Origin: Vitrella brassicaformis
Taxonomy: Eukaryota; Sar; Vitrellaceae
Reading direction: 5' to 3'
Length of the DNA stretch: 64,000 nucleotides
Assembly (NCBI GenBank): GCA_001179505.1
Contig: CDMY01000329.1
Location: 4,646 to 68,645, forward strand
The notes beneath the pieces were generated by a model that saw only the letters and a list, made by a program, of their open reading frames with translations, had not been told where the DNA came from and searched no databases. Each line of letters opens with the position of its first letter. Position 1 is the stretch's first letter. Made by a program: the position numbers and the translations under genes. Positions 33,005-43,551 of the stretch are shown here, one piece after another.

Positions 33005-34739
33005 TCAGCTGGTCACTCGTATGACCTCCATCAAGCTGATGCCCGGTATCCTCTCCCTGCGCACCACACACACGGCAGCACCAAACGTGCCCTCCCTCCC
33101 ACCCAATGTGCGGGGTGTGTGTGCGTACGTTAGTGCCTCAATGGTAAGTGGCGGCGACACCGCCACCAAGGCCACCTCAAACCCGTCACGAGCGGCACAC
33201 TGACCTGAATGCGCACGCGGACAAGAGACACACACCTAAACGTCTCACGGATAGGGGGGTCAGTTTCTGTACCTGACTCTTTGTCTTCGTCTCTGTAGAG
33301 CTTCTCATACACGATTTTAGTCGACGCCAGCTTGCCGAAGCTGAAGACCTGGTGCGGGAAGAACTCCTTGTTCTTCATGGTGCATATCTTGGTCTTGAAG
33401 TCAGGACAGTCGAAGGCAATGTCCACCAACAAACGACCTGCACGTACGTCTGTGTGATCTGTGTGCGCGTCTTGCGCCAGCCCACTCACTGACCTCCATT
33501 TTTGAGCGCCGCGACGATGGTCTTGCGGCCCTTCTCGAGGGCCTCTTCAACCTTAGTACCTGCAAGACCAATGGGGAAATGGATAAGTGGGAAAGCTATC
33601 AAGACGCATCTCTCTTTTGTTCTCTCTCTCTCTCTCTCTGTCTCTGTCTCTGTGTGTGTGTGTGTGTGTGTGCCTGACCGATCTACCTGTTTTGATGCCG
33701 CCCAGTGCCAGCGGCCGACAGTCGAGAACAAAGCCTTTGTACTTGAAGAAGGTCACAACCTATGAACACAAGACACACCATGTGGATGCTATGCCATTCA
33801 TTCACTGTAGGGAGCACAGCCGTGCTCGCACATTGTCGTGTGTCTCTTCGTTGCAGAGGAGCAGGGGTATCTTCTGGGCATTCTTGCACCGTTCCAACTC
33901 TGCCTGACACGCCAACCAAACACACCGGAGACACACGGATAGCAGACCACTCAAACCTGTAGGCTTGAAAAGGATGCTTGCCCACCTCTAGCTGCCTGAG
34001 TTGGATGGTCGGCTCCTTGGTCTTGTTCACATCGTCATCCCCACCCTGCTGGGTCGTATCTGAATACACACAAGTGTGCACGACAGCCACCAAGATGCCT
34101 GCAGCATGTCCCCAATTACTCTCACTAGGTTCGTCGACATAATTTTCAGGGCGGATGGCTGCAGCCAACAAAAAGCTGTCGCATGGAGAATGGGGAATCG
34201 ATCGGGGAGCTGACCCGTGATCTCCTTTGTGATGTTGTGGATGTACAGATAACATGTGCCCTTAATTCACGACAAAAGCGCCATGCCCAACCAAAGGAGA
34301 CACACAAATAGGCCGGAATGGTCATGTGGTCGCGCTTCCATGTCGTTGTGCGAACCTACTTACCTGTGCATTGAGGAATCGGTACCACTTGCCCGTTGTG
34401 AGGCTCTTCTCACTCACACCACCCATCGATGCCTCGTTCCTGCAGCCAGCCACGCCCAGATCCATCCCCAACAAAGCCGTCCATACATGTGCACACTTCC
34501 TACATTACTTGTCGTCTTTGACGAGAGTGGCAAACTCTTTCTCCGCTGCAGCCATCTCCTTGGAGCCGCTGAAACTTTTGCTGTACCATGGATACCCATA
34601 TCAGGGAAACAATTGATGCATCGATGAGACTGCGTGAGATCTACGTGTTGCACCTGTAGTCGTTTGCGTCCATCGAGACTGCAGCGAGGCGCTTGACGAT
34701 GGCCTCAAGCTCATCTTTGCTGTATTCTTTCTCACCCAT
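33005..34739 (-). CDS. Conserved protein of unknown function with a WW-like domain
   Basis: Starts at 34739 (MGEKEYSKDELEAIVKRLAA) and runs through about nine short exons. Exons 2-5 give KSFSGSKEMAAAEKEFATLV, then GKWYRFLNAQGTCYLYIHN and ITKEITAIRPENYVDEP. This resembles a WW domain: first Trp, aromatic YIHN strand, T-x-E and RPE. The second Trp seems to be replaced, so proline-peptide binding is uncertain. Further on are IPLLLCNEETHDNVVTFFKY, KGFVLDCRPLALGGIKTG, KVEEALEKGRKTIVAALKNG and LLVDIAFDCPDFKTKICTMK. I cannot assign these to a named family. The final exons (33005-33230) are less certain. It shows no signal peptide or membrane segment, so a soluble protein is likely. Confidence 0.65.
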
Positions 34740-35033
34740 CGTTTGATCTCGAGTTCGTTCGAGTTCGCGCTTTCGAGACGGGGGGGCGGTGGGGGCCGTC
34801 TCCGCTCTCCAATCGTGATGAAATGAAGGCGGCGCCGACGTTCCGCTACAGCCTCCTCTCTGCTGATGAGTTCCCGCCAGGAGGCCACAAAGGTATAATA
34901 CGCAACGGGCTGGCCCGCGAGTGCATGCTTCCGCGGCTGTCGTCTGCCCATCTGATAGACAAAAGCGGGGCCTGCGTCTAGGGTGGCTTTTCCTTGCTGA
35001 TTGACGGAGTGCTGTATGGCCCTTTCAATGTCG

Positions 35034-35129
35034 TCAAGTGAGCAGCTCACATATCGTCACCAATCGTTCACGCGTTGCTGTGATCACTATGCAATCTGGC
35101 GCATCAAGTGAGCAGCTCACATATCGTCA
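35034..35129. repeat. 26-bp direct repeat pair with imperfect palindromic core
   Basis: Copies lie at 35034-35059 and 35104-35129, identical over 26 bases and 70 bases apart. Each contains GTGAGCAGCTCAC, an imperfect palindrome, and a trailing ATATCGTCA. Such spaced dyads can be protein-binding sites, or they can be the footprint of a small duplication. Confidence 0.85.
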
Positions 35130-35349
35130 GCAAGTGTTATTCATGTGTATCGCCTTTTATATGGCACACTACAAGTGGTTAGCAGAGAGGTTTTTGACCA
35201 TGGATCATGTTAAGAAGTTGTGCTCGTTGTTGAGGGGTTGGTGTCAGTTGATCAATTCGTATTTCGAGAGAGCACATAGCACAGGCAGCAGCAGCGGCAG
35301 TGCCACCGCGGCCACTGATGTTGGATCCATCGCAAGAGGAGGATGGTGA
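35089..35349 (+). CDS. Possible small protein of 86 residues, unrecognised
   Basis: An uninterrupted frame from ATG 35089 to TGA 35347-35349. It contains a hydrophobic stretch (VLFMCIAFYMAHYKWLAERF) and a Cys/Leu-rich helix (HVKKLCSLLRGWCQLINSYF), with a Ser/Gly-rich tail. Its base composition is lower in GC than nearby exons. It matches no family I know. It may be a real small gene, a fragment of one, or chance. Confidence 0.22.
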   Translation: MQSGASSEQLTYRQQVLFMCIAFYMAHYKWLAERFLTMDHVKKLCSLLRGWCQLINSYFERAHSTGSSSGSATAATDVGSIARGGW

Positions 35350-35514
35350 TGCGATACATTTTGATGTGGCGACTTATCTGCCGATACAATCGCTCGTGTC
35401 ACACTCAATCACTTATCCATTCAACATGCGTGTCTCCTTGTTGTCACGTTTGTCTTTCACTCACACACTTGCATCCACCCATCGATGCATCGCTCTCATG
35501 TCACAATTTTGTGT

Positions 35515-36398
35515 TCATGGCTGGCCCGGTTTGGCCAGCGCATCCTGCGAGAGCAGCGACACGTCGCTCGCCTTGCTGATGATACTGCCGATGATGTCTT
35601 TTATCGCGTCGTGCATGTGCTGATCGATGAAACGCACACACAGAGGCACAAGTGCATCCAATCACATGACAAGCAAATGTGTGCGTGTGCCTGGCAGGTG
35701 ACGTACCTCGGCGTGTTCTTTCTTGAGTCTTCGGAGGTGTTTGGCGGCTTCGCACGGCTTCTCTTTATGCACACCAGCACCCACAGGAGCAGCAGGTGGC
35801 AGCACGTGACTGACAGACAAAGACAGAGGCAAAGAGACATTGGTGAAAATGCAATGGTGTTGACTTTATGTGGATTACTCTGGCTGTTGTTGCTGTTGCG
35901 CGAGTTCGTTCTCCTCCTCTTGCTGTCTGTTGGCCTCCCTCTCGCGCTCGGCTCCGATCTCCTCGTGATGCTCTCTCTCAGATGCCAACTCCTTCCTGTT
36001 GATGACACACAAACGCTGTCATTTGATGTGGTGTGAGTATGTGTCATGGTGTGTGTCTGTGTGTTTTCGCTGACTGACTCTTCTTCTTTGGCTTCTTCCT
36101 CCTCCACCTCCTTCAACACATCAGCCACTGACTCACCGCCACTAGAGGCACAGAGACACACACAAGCAAGCAAGACAGGCACTGATGGATCATACACGTC
36201 TGTGTGTCTCTCATGTGTGTCTCACACTCACTGTTCCTCTTCGTTCTGCTCTTTCTCCTCGTGATTGGTCGCCTCCTCACTTTGGTCGCTTGGGAGGGCG
36301 AGGGCTGTCTGCTTGTGACTGTGGGAGTCGTGGCGGCATGACGCAATGTCGGGCATCATGAGAGCCGCCAAGGCAATTAACACAACCAGAAATCGCAT
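35515..36398 (-). CDS. Small secreted acidic coiled-coil protein, unknown function
   Basis: The start ATG at 36398 gives a clear signal peptide (MRFLVVLIALAALMMPDIAS). The mature part is charged and helical: EEATNHEEKEQNEEEQ, then SVADVLKEVEEEEAKEEE, ELASEREHHEEIGAERERE and NELAQQQQQP. A Cys-containing basic segment follows (HKEKPCEAAKHLRRLKKEHA), and the last exon reads HMHDAIKDIIGSIISKASDV and ends QDALAKPGQP. Five exons are consistent in phase. The product is under 200 residues. It enters the secretory path. Whether it stays in the lumen or is released cannot be told. I know no family for it. Confidence 0.7.
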
Positions 36399-36794
36399 GG
36401 CGGCGTGAGTCTGGTTTGATTGCCCTTTTTTGACTGTGGCTGAATGAGAAATGTTGGAGGGTGAGGCGGAGGCAGATGGTGTGCGTACGCGCGTACACGT
36501 TACTCAGATGTACGTGTACGAACATGCGATCGATGTTCTACATGCTATACGGGCCTGTCTGTCTCTTGGTCGTCCCCGTCCCACTTCTATTGTGTCGGTC
36601 CGTCGACACTATAAGAAGTCGCCTGGCGACGGACCAATAACACACAGGCAGCTATGGCGACGCCGGTGGCTACGAATGCAGCAGGGAGACTGTCACGCGC
36701 ACGTGTCCACACACATTTCCTTTCTCTCTCTGTACACGAGCTGTCATGCGGCACTGGCTACCGATGCATCGCATGCCCTTGTCGATCTGTCTGT
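36399..36794. promoter_or_regulatory. Spacer with inverted repeats, probable promoter of the secreted-protein gene
   Basis: 396 bases upstream of the gene starting at 36398 and beyond the end of the FKBP gene. It holds a perfect 12-base palindrome GTACGCGCGTAC at 36485-36496, overlapping an inverted repeat with arms CGTACACGT (36492-36500) and ACGTGTACG (36512-36520). These could be transcription factor sites. No gene is evident. Confidence 0.4.
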
Positions 36795-36877
36795 CTATGC
36801 GAACATGCCGCCGAACATCCTCTTCTCCTGTTGTCTGGCACGCTGCTGGTCCGCCTTGGCACTCTTCAACGCACTCT

Positions 36878-36908
<31 letters not shown>

Positions 36909-39900
36909 CACGCACACCCACGCACAGAGAGAGAGAGAGAGAGAGAGAACGAGTCGTTAAGCCGCCAACACGCGCATCGGTGTGTTGTGTGTTTACCTTG
37001 ATTGCAGCGTCCTGTGGTTCCATCTCTGCCGCCCTCTCCAGCACGCCCACCGCCTCACCGAAGAGGCTCAGCTGCTGACACGCCATGCCCTTGCGGTAGA
37101 GCGCCTTCGTGTTATCGGGATCCAACTTGATCGCCTGCAGGCATACATACACACACTCACGCTTTTCCTTTCATCTGCCGGGCTGCTGCCCACCTTGTCG
37201 CAGTGGGTGACACACTCGCGAGAGCCCCCAAGCTTGAGGGCCACCAGGGCCAGGTTGAGGTGCAGCGACGAGAAGAACTTGGCCTTACTCGGCTCGCTCA
37301 CGCCGCTCTTCTCGTACGGGATGGACAGATTGGCCACGGTGGTCGACAGGGTCTCCGTCGAGTCGGTGGACGTGCCACGGCGGTAGACGGTTGCCGCGTC
37401 GTTGCTGCTGCTCGTGTCCTCTGGTGGTGGTTGTGGTGGTGAGGGGAGGGGCGCTGAGGTTGATGCTGCCGGTGGTGGGATTGGTCGGCCGTAGTCGGCG
37501 TCTTGGTGTGAGTTGAGGAGGGACTTATACACGTCGAGGAAGCGGCAGTAGTCGAGGGCCAGCTGGTAGGCCTCCCGAGCACTGACCCAGCGCTGGTGCT
37601 GCATGAGGTCGTTGCCCATCTCCTTGAACTGCCGCGCCTTGTCGATCCGCGCCGACTCCTCCAACGCCCACTGGTCCATCTCCTGCAGACACAGACAGAC
37701 AGACATACACTCACACCCACCCACGCACCCACCCACGCATCCGGCGCATACCCGGTTGGATATCTGCATGAGCTCCAAATCCCACTCCACCTCCCCCTTT
37801 TTGTCAGCGGCACGAATGAGGGACTCGTCGAAGGCAACGACGCCAATCTCCCGCCACCTCCCGTCCTCTCCCTGCCCCATCAAAGCGATGTTCGATTGGG
37901 ACGGCAGCGGCCCCGCCACATGCAGCAGCTGGGCCTCGCCGCTGAATAGCGCGCGATGACCAGACCGGAGAGTCTTGACGGCGCAGTCCACTACCAGCGG
38001 CACCTGATGATACCCCACCGTCCATTCTACGCACAGGGGCTCTCGGTCGGCCGTGCAGCGGTCCAGGGCTGCCTGGACGCTTTCTGCTGATGTGTCTGAA
38101 GGGGGAAAACACGCATGTGAGGGGAGTGGGTCCAACATCCGTGCGTGTGGCGAACGCATGCGCACCATCATCCATCGGCACAGCCCTTAGCGGGCAGAAT
38201 GCGCTCGTGAAGGTGTCTTCCTCGGCCACTTCATCTGCTCTCCTCTTCGTGTGCCGCGATGACTTGGTGCGCGACGGCCGGGATGGTGATCCATCGCCAC
38301 TCAGACGCCGAAAACTCACGAAAACTACAGATAGAGGCCAGCAATCGACCAAAGAGCATGATGGCTTGGTAGATGCTCCTATGTCTGCATGGATACCTCT
38401 GACGCGGCAGCCGAGCTCCACAGGTTGCTGGCTGGCAGCAGCGGGGTGGGCGGGGGTCACCTCAACACGACTGATCGAACCCATGCTCTCACCAGGCACT
38501 ATCGGGGCTGAGAACACACACAGCACAGGTGCATCATCCTGCCATCTACGCTTTTATGTCATTGATTACATGGTATGTCGATTCGGTCCCTCTTTTTCCA
38601 GTCGAGCAGCTCGATGATGACCACACGTGACGGCGAGGCATCGGACGGAGATGGTAAAGGTGGGTTGGCATCGGTGGCGGTGGTGGCGGGGAGCGCCTGC
38701 TGGCTGTGCAGCAGCACGAGGGCCTTCTCTTGCTTCTTCATCGATGACAGCACACGAGCGAGGCCCTTGTACGGCACCTGACCTGACACACACCACACAA
38801 ATGGATGGTGAGTATATGCCAGTCTCGTATCGGCAGCACGAATGCATCCGGGCTCCGCTAACTGTCTGACACAAAGGTGATTCTCCTTCCCCTGCAAACC
38901 CCAACCATCCTAGAGCCACGATGGCCTCTGGCGGGAGCTCGTCAGGAAGTTGAATACTCGCCCCGCATGTGTGTGTGTGTGGTCTGTCTGTCTTTGCGCC
39001 TGTCTGTACCTTCAGACAGCGGGCATGTGATGGCGTCGTTGTTGCCCTGGTCATTGGTGTCACCATCTTCGTCGTCGTCTGTCTGTTCCATGCGCGTGAT
39101 GGGTCGTTTGGTGATGCCCGTGGCCTGCACGTCTGCCGGTGACGGGAGGCTCCACACCTGACCATCCTCAAGGAGAGACGAGCCGTCCTCCACGCGAACT
39201 GACGACACAACAAAGACACATATCCCGCCATTGCCTCCTGCCGAGTGTGTGGAAGAAAACGGCTCACATGTGACGGTGTCCCAGAAGCGAGGAGAGGCCC
39301 AGCCAGACCCTGCAAGCACCAAGGTATGGATGCATCTTTCAACCGGTGACTGACTGACACGGGAAGATTGACCTCACCTTTCCGGAGGATCTTCTTGATC
39401 ACGCAGCGGTCCTCCGTCAACACTGATGGACACCACAACAGCCACACACACGTGCACCGACAAACACCAAGCCTTTTCCACTGTCCCGTCTCCCTCCGCT
39501 CACCCAGCACAGACGCCATGTTGACGAGCTGCACGTGATATCTCGTGACAGCGGTACCGTTCCGCAGCTCTTCGTCGAGGACGGTCTCGGCCTGCCTCCC
39601 CGACGCCAGCCGATTGCGATGTGTCACCAGGCGGCGCGAGTTGCGGTTTGTGCGGAAGACCTCACCGTGTAGGCCACTCGAATGCACCTGGTCACCCGAG
39701 ATGGTGTAGCTGTCAATGCACCGTATCTCGGCGACCTCCCCTCGCTTCATCAGACGGACACCAAGGGCAACAGCATACGGCAGCTCACCTGACGCAGACA
39801 GACAGACACACATTGCATCCAACCGTGCGCTGCGTTGGTTAAGACGCTGACACACCATCGGGCGCCAGATGGCAGCGGTGGATGGTCTCGTCCGTGCCGT

Positions 39901-40385
39901 TGACCGCTGCCGTGTCGGCGGCGTTTTCTCCCTCCCCGACAGGGGGCCTCTCTCGTGTGCTCTGAACACGGACTGCACACACACATGCACAAGCGAACAA
40001 CAAAGGACGTCCTCTCATCCGCTGTGTTCATTGATTTGGGCTTTGGCCTGCTAACCGAGGACCTCGTCGCCCCATCCAGGCTGCTCCAAACCCTGCAAGG
40101 AACCGAAAGGGAAGGAACAGAGAGCAGCACCATGATGCATCTCCCTGCATGCACCTCACGAAACTCACCATGCCCGTCTTGGTGAGTTTCTTGAGGCATT
40201 TGAGGTCGGCCGTCAACGCAACGGTGTCGCCGACCGAATCACTGGGAGGCTCGTCGTCAGAGTTCCAATCGTGAACTGCCGAAATGCAAGCAGAGAGACC
40301 CCGCGTATGTGTCCACGGATGATGCATGTGAGTCATCATCACGTGTCAGCGTACCTGGTGCGTCGGAGTCACCGTGATCCGACAT
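36795..40385 (-). CDS. FKBP-type immunophilin with three FKBP-like domains and C-terminal TPRs
   Basis: It resembles plant ROF1/FKBP62 and animal FKBP52: peptidyl-prolyl isomerase domains followed by a TPR clamp that binds Hsp90. The start at 40385 gives MSDHGDSDAP and an acidic lead. FKBP-like domain 1: GLEQPGWGDEVL, then YAVALGVRLMKRGEVAEI. Domain 2: CVIKKILRKGSGWASPRFWD, later LARVLSSMKKQEKALVLL and VVIIELLDWKKR. Domain 3: VEWTVGYHQVPLVVDCAVKT to EVEWDLELMQIS. Then come ALEESARIDKARQFKEMGND (TPR 1), SSLHLNLALVALKLGGSREC (TPR 2), AIKLDPDNTKALYRKGMACQ (TPR 3) and the end QQEKRMFGGMFA. The FKBP pockets look divergent, with long acidic or Ser-rich inserts, so isomerase activity is doubtful in some. 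The TPR part looks canonical. Exon limits in 38160-38560 are unsure. Confidence 0.82.
36880..36950. repeat. (CA)n and (GA)n microsatellites in an intron
   Basis: A CA run followed by a GA run lies in the last intron of the FKBP gene. Read on the coding strand it is TC- and TG-rich and may double as the pyrimidine tract before the acceptor. Confidence 0.85.
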
Positions 40386-40694
40386 GCAGGTCACACGCGT
40401 AGATCACGGTGACTTACGGTGATACCAATCAAACTGCGTCCGAGGTATCTGCTGAGTGGACCAACACGCTGATGCTATCAACAGAGGGGAAACCGCTTCC
40501 TTTCTGACTCGACAAACGTAAGGGTTGTGGGGTCCAGGGTTTGCAGGGTTTCAAGCTCGCGAGGAGATTCTCGAAAATCAGATCCCTAAATCCACCACAT
40601 TTTTGGGCAAACGACTGATGGACATGATGACTGTCAGCTATTACGGCCATTCATCCACCCGCCGAGTCAGCTTTCGTCGTGCCGCATCGAGATC
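40386..40694. promoter_or_regulatory. Divergent promoter region with telomere-like run and AAGCTCGC
   Basis: 309 bases between the FKBP and sigma-factor start codons. It contains a G-rich stretch with repeated AGGGTT(T) units (about 40521-40550), followed at once by AAGCTCGC (40553-40560). The same order, G-rich run then AAGCTCGC, occurs upstream of clpS at 1591-1620. Confidence 0.45.
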
Positions 40695-42451
40695 ATGGTC
40701 ATGGTGAATTCAGTCGTGGATTCATGTGTCCAGCGGAGGCTTCTTGCCTTGTCGTTGTCCATCGGAAGGTGTTCTGTCAGCTTCTTGAGGCTCATCAACG
40801 TGCCCTTCCTCCTCCCCCTCTTGTTGCCCGTCCTCCCCGCCCTGGCATCCCCTCTCCCCCCGGCATACAGCTACAACCTCAAGAGCACCTTTCCGGGCCA
40901 CAAGCAGCGCTCAACTCAGTCAATCCGGCTGCCCAAGCACCAGCCGAAGACACCCGTCGGGCCTGCGGAGGCCATTGCAGCTGCATCACGGCCGCTAAGG
41001 TCAGTTGATGGCGGAAACGTGGCGGAGACGAGGCTGAGAGAGTTGCTGAGTCGCTACCGCGCCCAGGGAAGGCCAGACAAGGAGGAGAGGGTGTGGGGGG
41101 AGCGGCTGACCGAGTACAATCGGGTGCGGGCCGCCGTTATCAAGAGCAAGGACGCTGGGAGGGAATGGACGGCTCACTCTCTCGCACAAAAGGTGCAGCT
41201 GACCCCTTTCGCCTTGGTCAGAGTGGTCCGCGACGGCCGGGCTGCCGAGGAGTGGCTCACGTGGGCTTCCCAGCACGCAGCGAGCTATGTGGTGCAGCAG
41301 TACATGGGCAGGGGGACGCCCAGCGTGCGTCGGTGGCTGCCGAATGAGGAGCTGCTGCACGCTACCTTTGTGGGTGTGAGGCGGGCGTTGGTGAGGTACA
41401 ATGCGACAAGGGGAGCCAAGTTCACGACCTATGCGCAGCGGCTGATGGAGCAGGAGGCATACAATGTCATCCAGGGGGCCCAGCCAATACAGTTTCGGGT
41501 AGGTGGGTGGGAGGCGGGAAGGAGGAACGGCGAGCGGCCTTCATGCAGCTGTGTGTGTGGTATGCAGACAAAGCGTCAGGAGAGGTTGGTTCCGAAACTG
41601 CGCAGTTATGAGTACCAGGACGTCTTGAAGCAGGAGGGGGCCCTCGCCGTGGGCAAACGACTCAACCTCACCCTCGAGTAGGCAACCAGGCCGTGGGCAG
41701 ATGGGAGGCAGCACTGTTTGGATGTGTTTGTCTGTGTGTACGGTACGTGTGTATGTATGTTAGTGAGTTGGAGCCCATGTTGGAAGTGGCTAAGGGTCGC
41801 TACACGACCTTCGATCAGCTCAATACTCGGCTGGAGAGGGCGTATGCTGAGCCAGTGGGGCCATACGATGGATTCGAAGCCGCGGTGAGCTCACCCAGTG
41901 AGGGGATGGATGGATGGATGGATGGGTGGATGTGATGTGCGTGTGGTGTGTCACTCAGGGCGGTATTCATGTCGATGATCGTGATGTGGGGGTGGAGGTG
42001 CGTGCGCGGCACTTCATGGAGTCCGTCAACGAACGTCTCAGGAAACACCTCACGCAGGTGCGATACACACACAGCGCACACAGCGACGAGCATATGTGCC
42101 CTGGAAGTGATGGATGTGATGCCTCTGTGTGTGTGTCTTTCAGGTGGAAAGGGACATGATTCGGTTGATGTATGGTTTTGACGACTATGTGGTCAAGTCG
42201 CTGGACGAAGTCGCAAAGCTTACGCGGATACCCAGGCACCAGGCAGAGGAGGTGGGTGGCGGTGTGTGTGGGTGCCTGTGGACACGCTGTTGTATGTTAT
42301 GTTGGCCGTGGTCATGCAGATATTGGTGTCTGGCATTGACAAGCTTCGCGACAGCCCTGACTTGCTGCAGGAAATCACTGACTTTGCTGGTGTGGTGCGG
42401 CACCGGGACAGTATCACGCCAAAAAGTGCTCTGCCGGTCGGCAAGTATTGA
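40695..42451 (+). CDS. Nuclear-encoded sigma-70 type factor, probably plastid-targeted
   Basis: It directs bacterial-type RNA polymerase to organellar promoters. Six exons (40695-41498, 41568-41677, 41764-41884, 41959-42057, 42144-42251, 42320-42451) sum to 457 residues with clean phases. Region 2 is NEELLHATFVGVRRALVRYN, then ATRGAKFTTYAQRLMEQEAY, the core-binding and -10 recognition helices. Region 3 surrounds LNLTLDELEPMLEVAKGRYT. Region 4 is RDMIRLMYGFDDYVVKSLDE, then VAKLTRIPRHQAEEILVSG, the -35 helix-turn-helix. The first 60 residues contain a hydrophobic segment (FLLPLLLPVLPALASPLPPA) and then a Ser/Lys-rich stretch, as in two-part plastid leaders. The hydrophobic part is not at the very N-terminus, so the start could also be a Met somewhat downstream. 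Confidence 0.92.
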
Positions 42452-42757
42452 CCTGCCGTGAGTGTGTGAGCTGATGTGCGAGTCACATTTGGTTGGTGGT
42501 AGTCGATAGTATGGTGATGTGATGTGATGACGCGCCTCTGGTGGGGCGTGACGGTGTGGATACTGACTGCACAATAGACTCTTATCATGGACAGATAGCC
42601 TACTGGCTGGATTCATGACATACACACATATATAACGCGAGACAATGGTCTGAATGAATGACAAAAGCCCACGCGGTCCGCTCAACAAGACCACGTGCAG
42701 ACGAGCAACAAGTCGGCTTATGGGAGAAGAAAACGGTGCACGGATCACAATCGATTA
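42452..42757. other. Convergent spacer
   Basis: 306 bases between the sigma-factor stop and the stop of the next minus-strand gene. It holds only 3' ends. I see no gene or clear repeat. Confidence 0.6.
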
Positions 42758-43476
42758 TCAATCCTTGGCTTTGGAAGACCCACCACTGCCCTCGCTTTTC
42801 CGCTGCCTGTCGAACAGCTCCCTGTACGCCACACATACACATCACCGAGACCACACACACACGAATGACGCACACCCCACCCACCCACCGCCCATACATG
42901 CGCACCTGACGTCCTCAGTGACGACATTTTTCCTCCCAGACGCCACTTGCGGCGGCACAAACATGCCACCGGGCTTCTTCTTCTCCTCTTTGCCAGAGCC
43001 GCCCGCCATCTCACCATAGCTCCGCTTCTCACCAGGCGCACTCGTCCTCGCCTTTGCCCTTGGCGCACTGGTGGCTGGCATCAGTGTGTGTGGTGCGGGT
43101 GGCGGCATGGCCCTGAAGTCCTTCTTGAAGAATTCTGGTGGTAGTCGCTCCTCGGTGTCCTCATCCATGGGAGCGTTGTCGGCAGCACCCTCCTCCAGAA
43201 ACCTTGACGGCACTGATGAGAGGAGATTGGCGGCCGATGGTAGGGGTGTACGGATCTGAAGAACCAAGGAACGACAAGCACATCACATGCATGAGGGAGC
43301 AGTTCTCCTCTTGTTTCCGCGTCGGCATGTGTGCATACCTTCTTCTTGGGTTGCTCAGATGACTCCGCGGGAGATGCTTGCGGAGCGGCCTTGGCCTTCG
43401 CTTTCGCCTTCGGAGCGGCGCCTGGCTCGGTTGTCTCGTCTTCGTCGCTGTCGTAACCTGAAACGATGGCATTCAT
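42758..43476 (-). CDS. Small acidic/Pro-rich protein, probably nuclear, unknown function
   Basis: The start ATG at 43476 gives MNAIVSGYDSDEDETTEPGA, then an Ala/Lys-rich run. The main exon has SSVPSRFLEEGAADNAPMDE, LPPEFFKKDFRAMPPPAPHT and a basic GEKRSYGEMAGG. The best-looking conserved block is GGMFVPPQVASGRKNVVTED. The last exon ends ELFDRQRKSEGSGG and a short basic tail. The acidic start, Pro-rich middle and basic C-terminus recall nuclear proteins such as PRCC, but I cannot claim homology. No signal peptide or membrane segment is visible. Confidence 0.68.
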
Positions 43477-43551
43477 CGGCAACGACGCTGCTGTGCTACG
43501 AGAGCGATGCGGATCTGAATTCGGTGGTTTCTTCGGTTTTCTCGGGCTTGC

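Larger units (their letters stand above)
34740..35514. other. Lower-GC spacer with direct repeats and possible gene remnants
   Basis: 775 bases upstream of the WW-like gene and beyond the end of the secreted-protein gene. It holds a pair of 26-base direct repeats and a plus-strand frame from ATG 34823 that reads well, meets TAG at 34979-34981 and then continues in the same frame to TGA near 35040. An 86-residue open frame lies at 35089-35349. From about 35100 the sequence is visibly richer in A and T than the surrounding genes. Variants of the promoter motif (GAGTTCGC) occur near 34753-34770. Confidence 0.55.

Noticed and set aside
34601-35050. Long minus-strand open frame beginning MSCSLDDIERAIQHSV
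   Set aside because: It runs through the start of the WW-like gene in another frame and becomes low complexity. Without transcript evidence I treat it as chance or as part of the 5' region.
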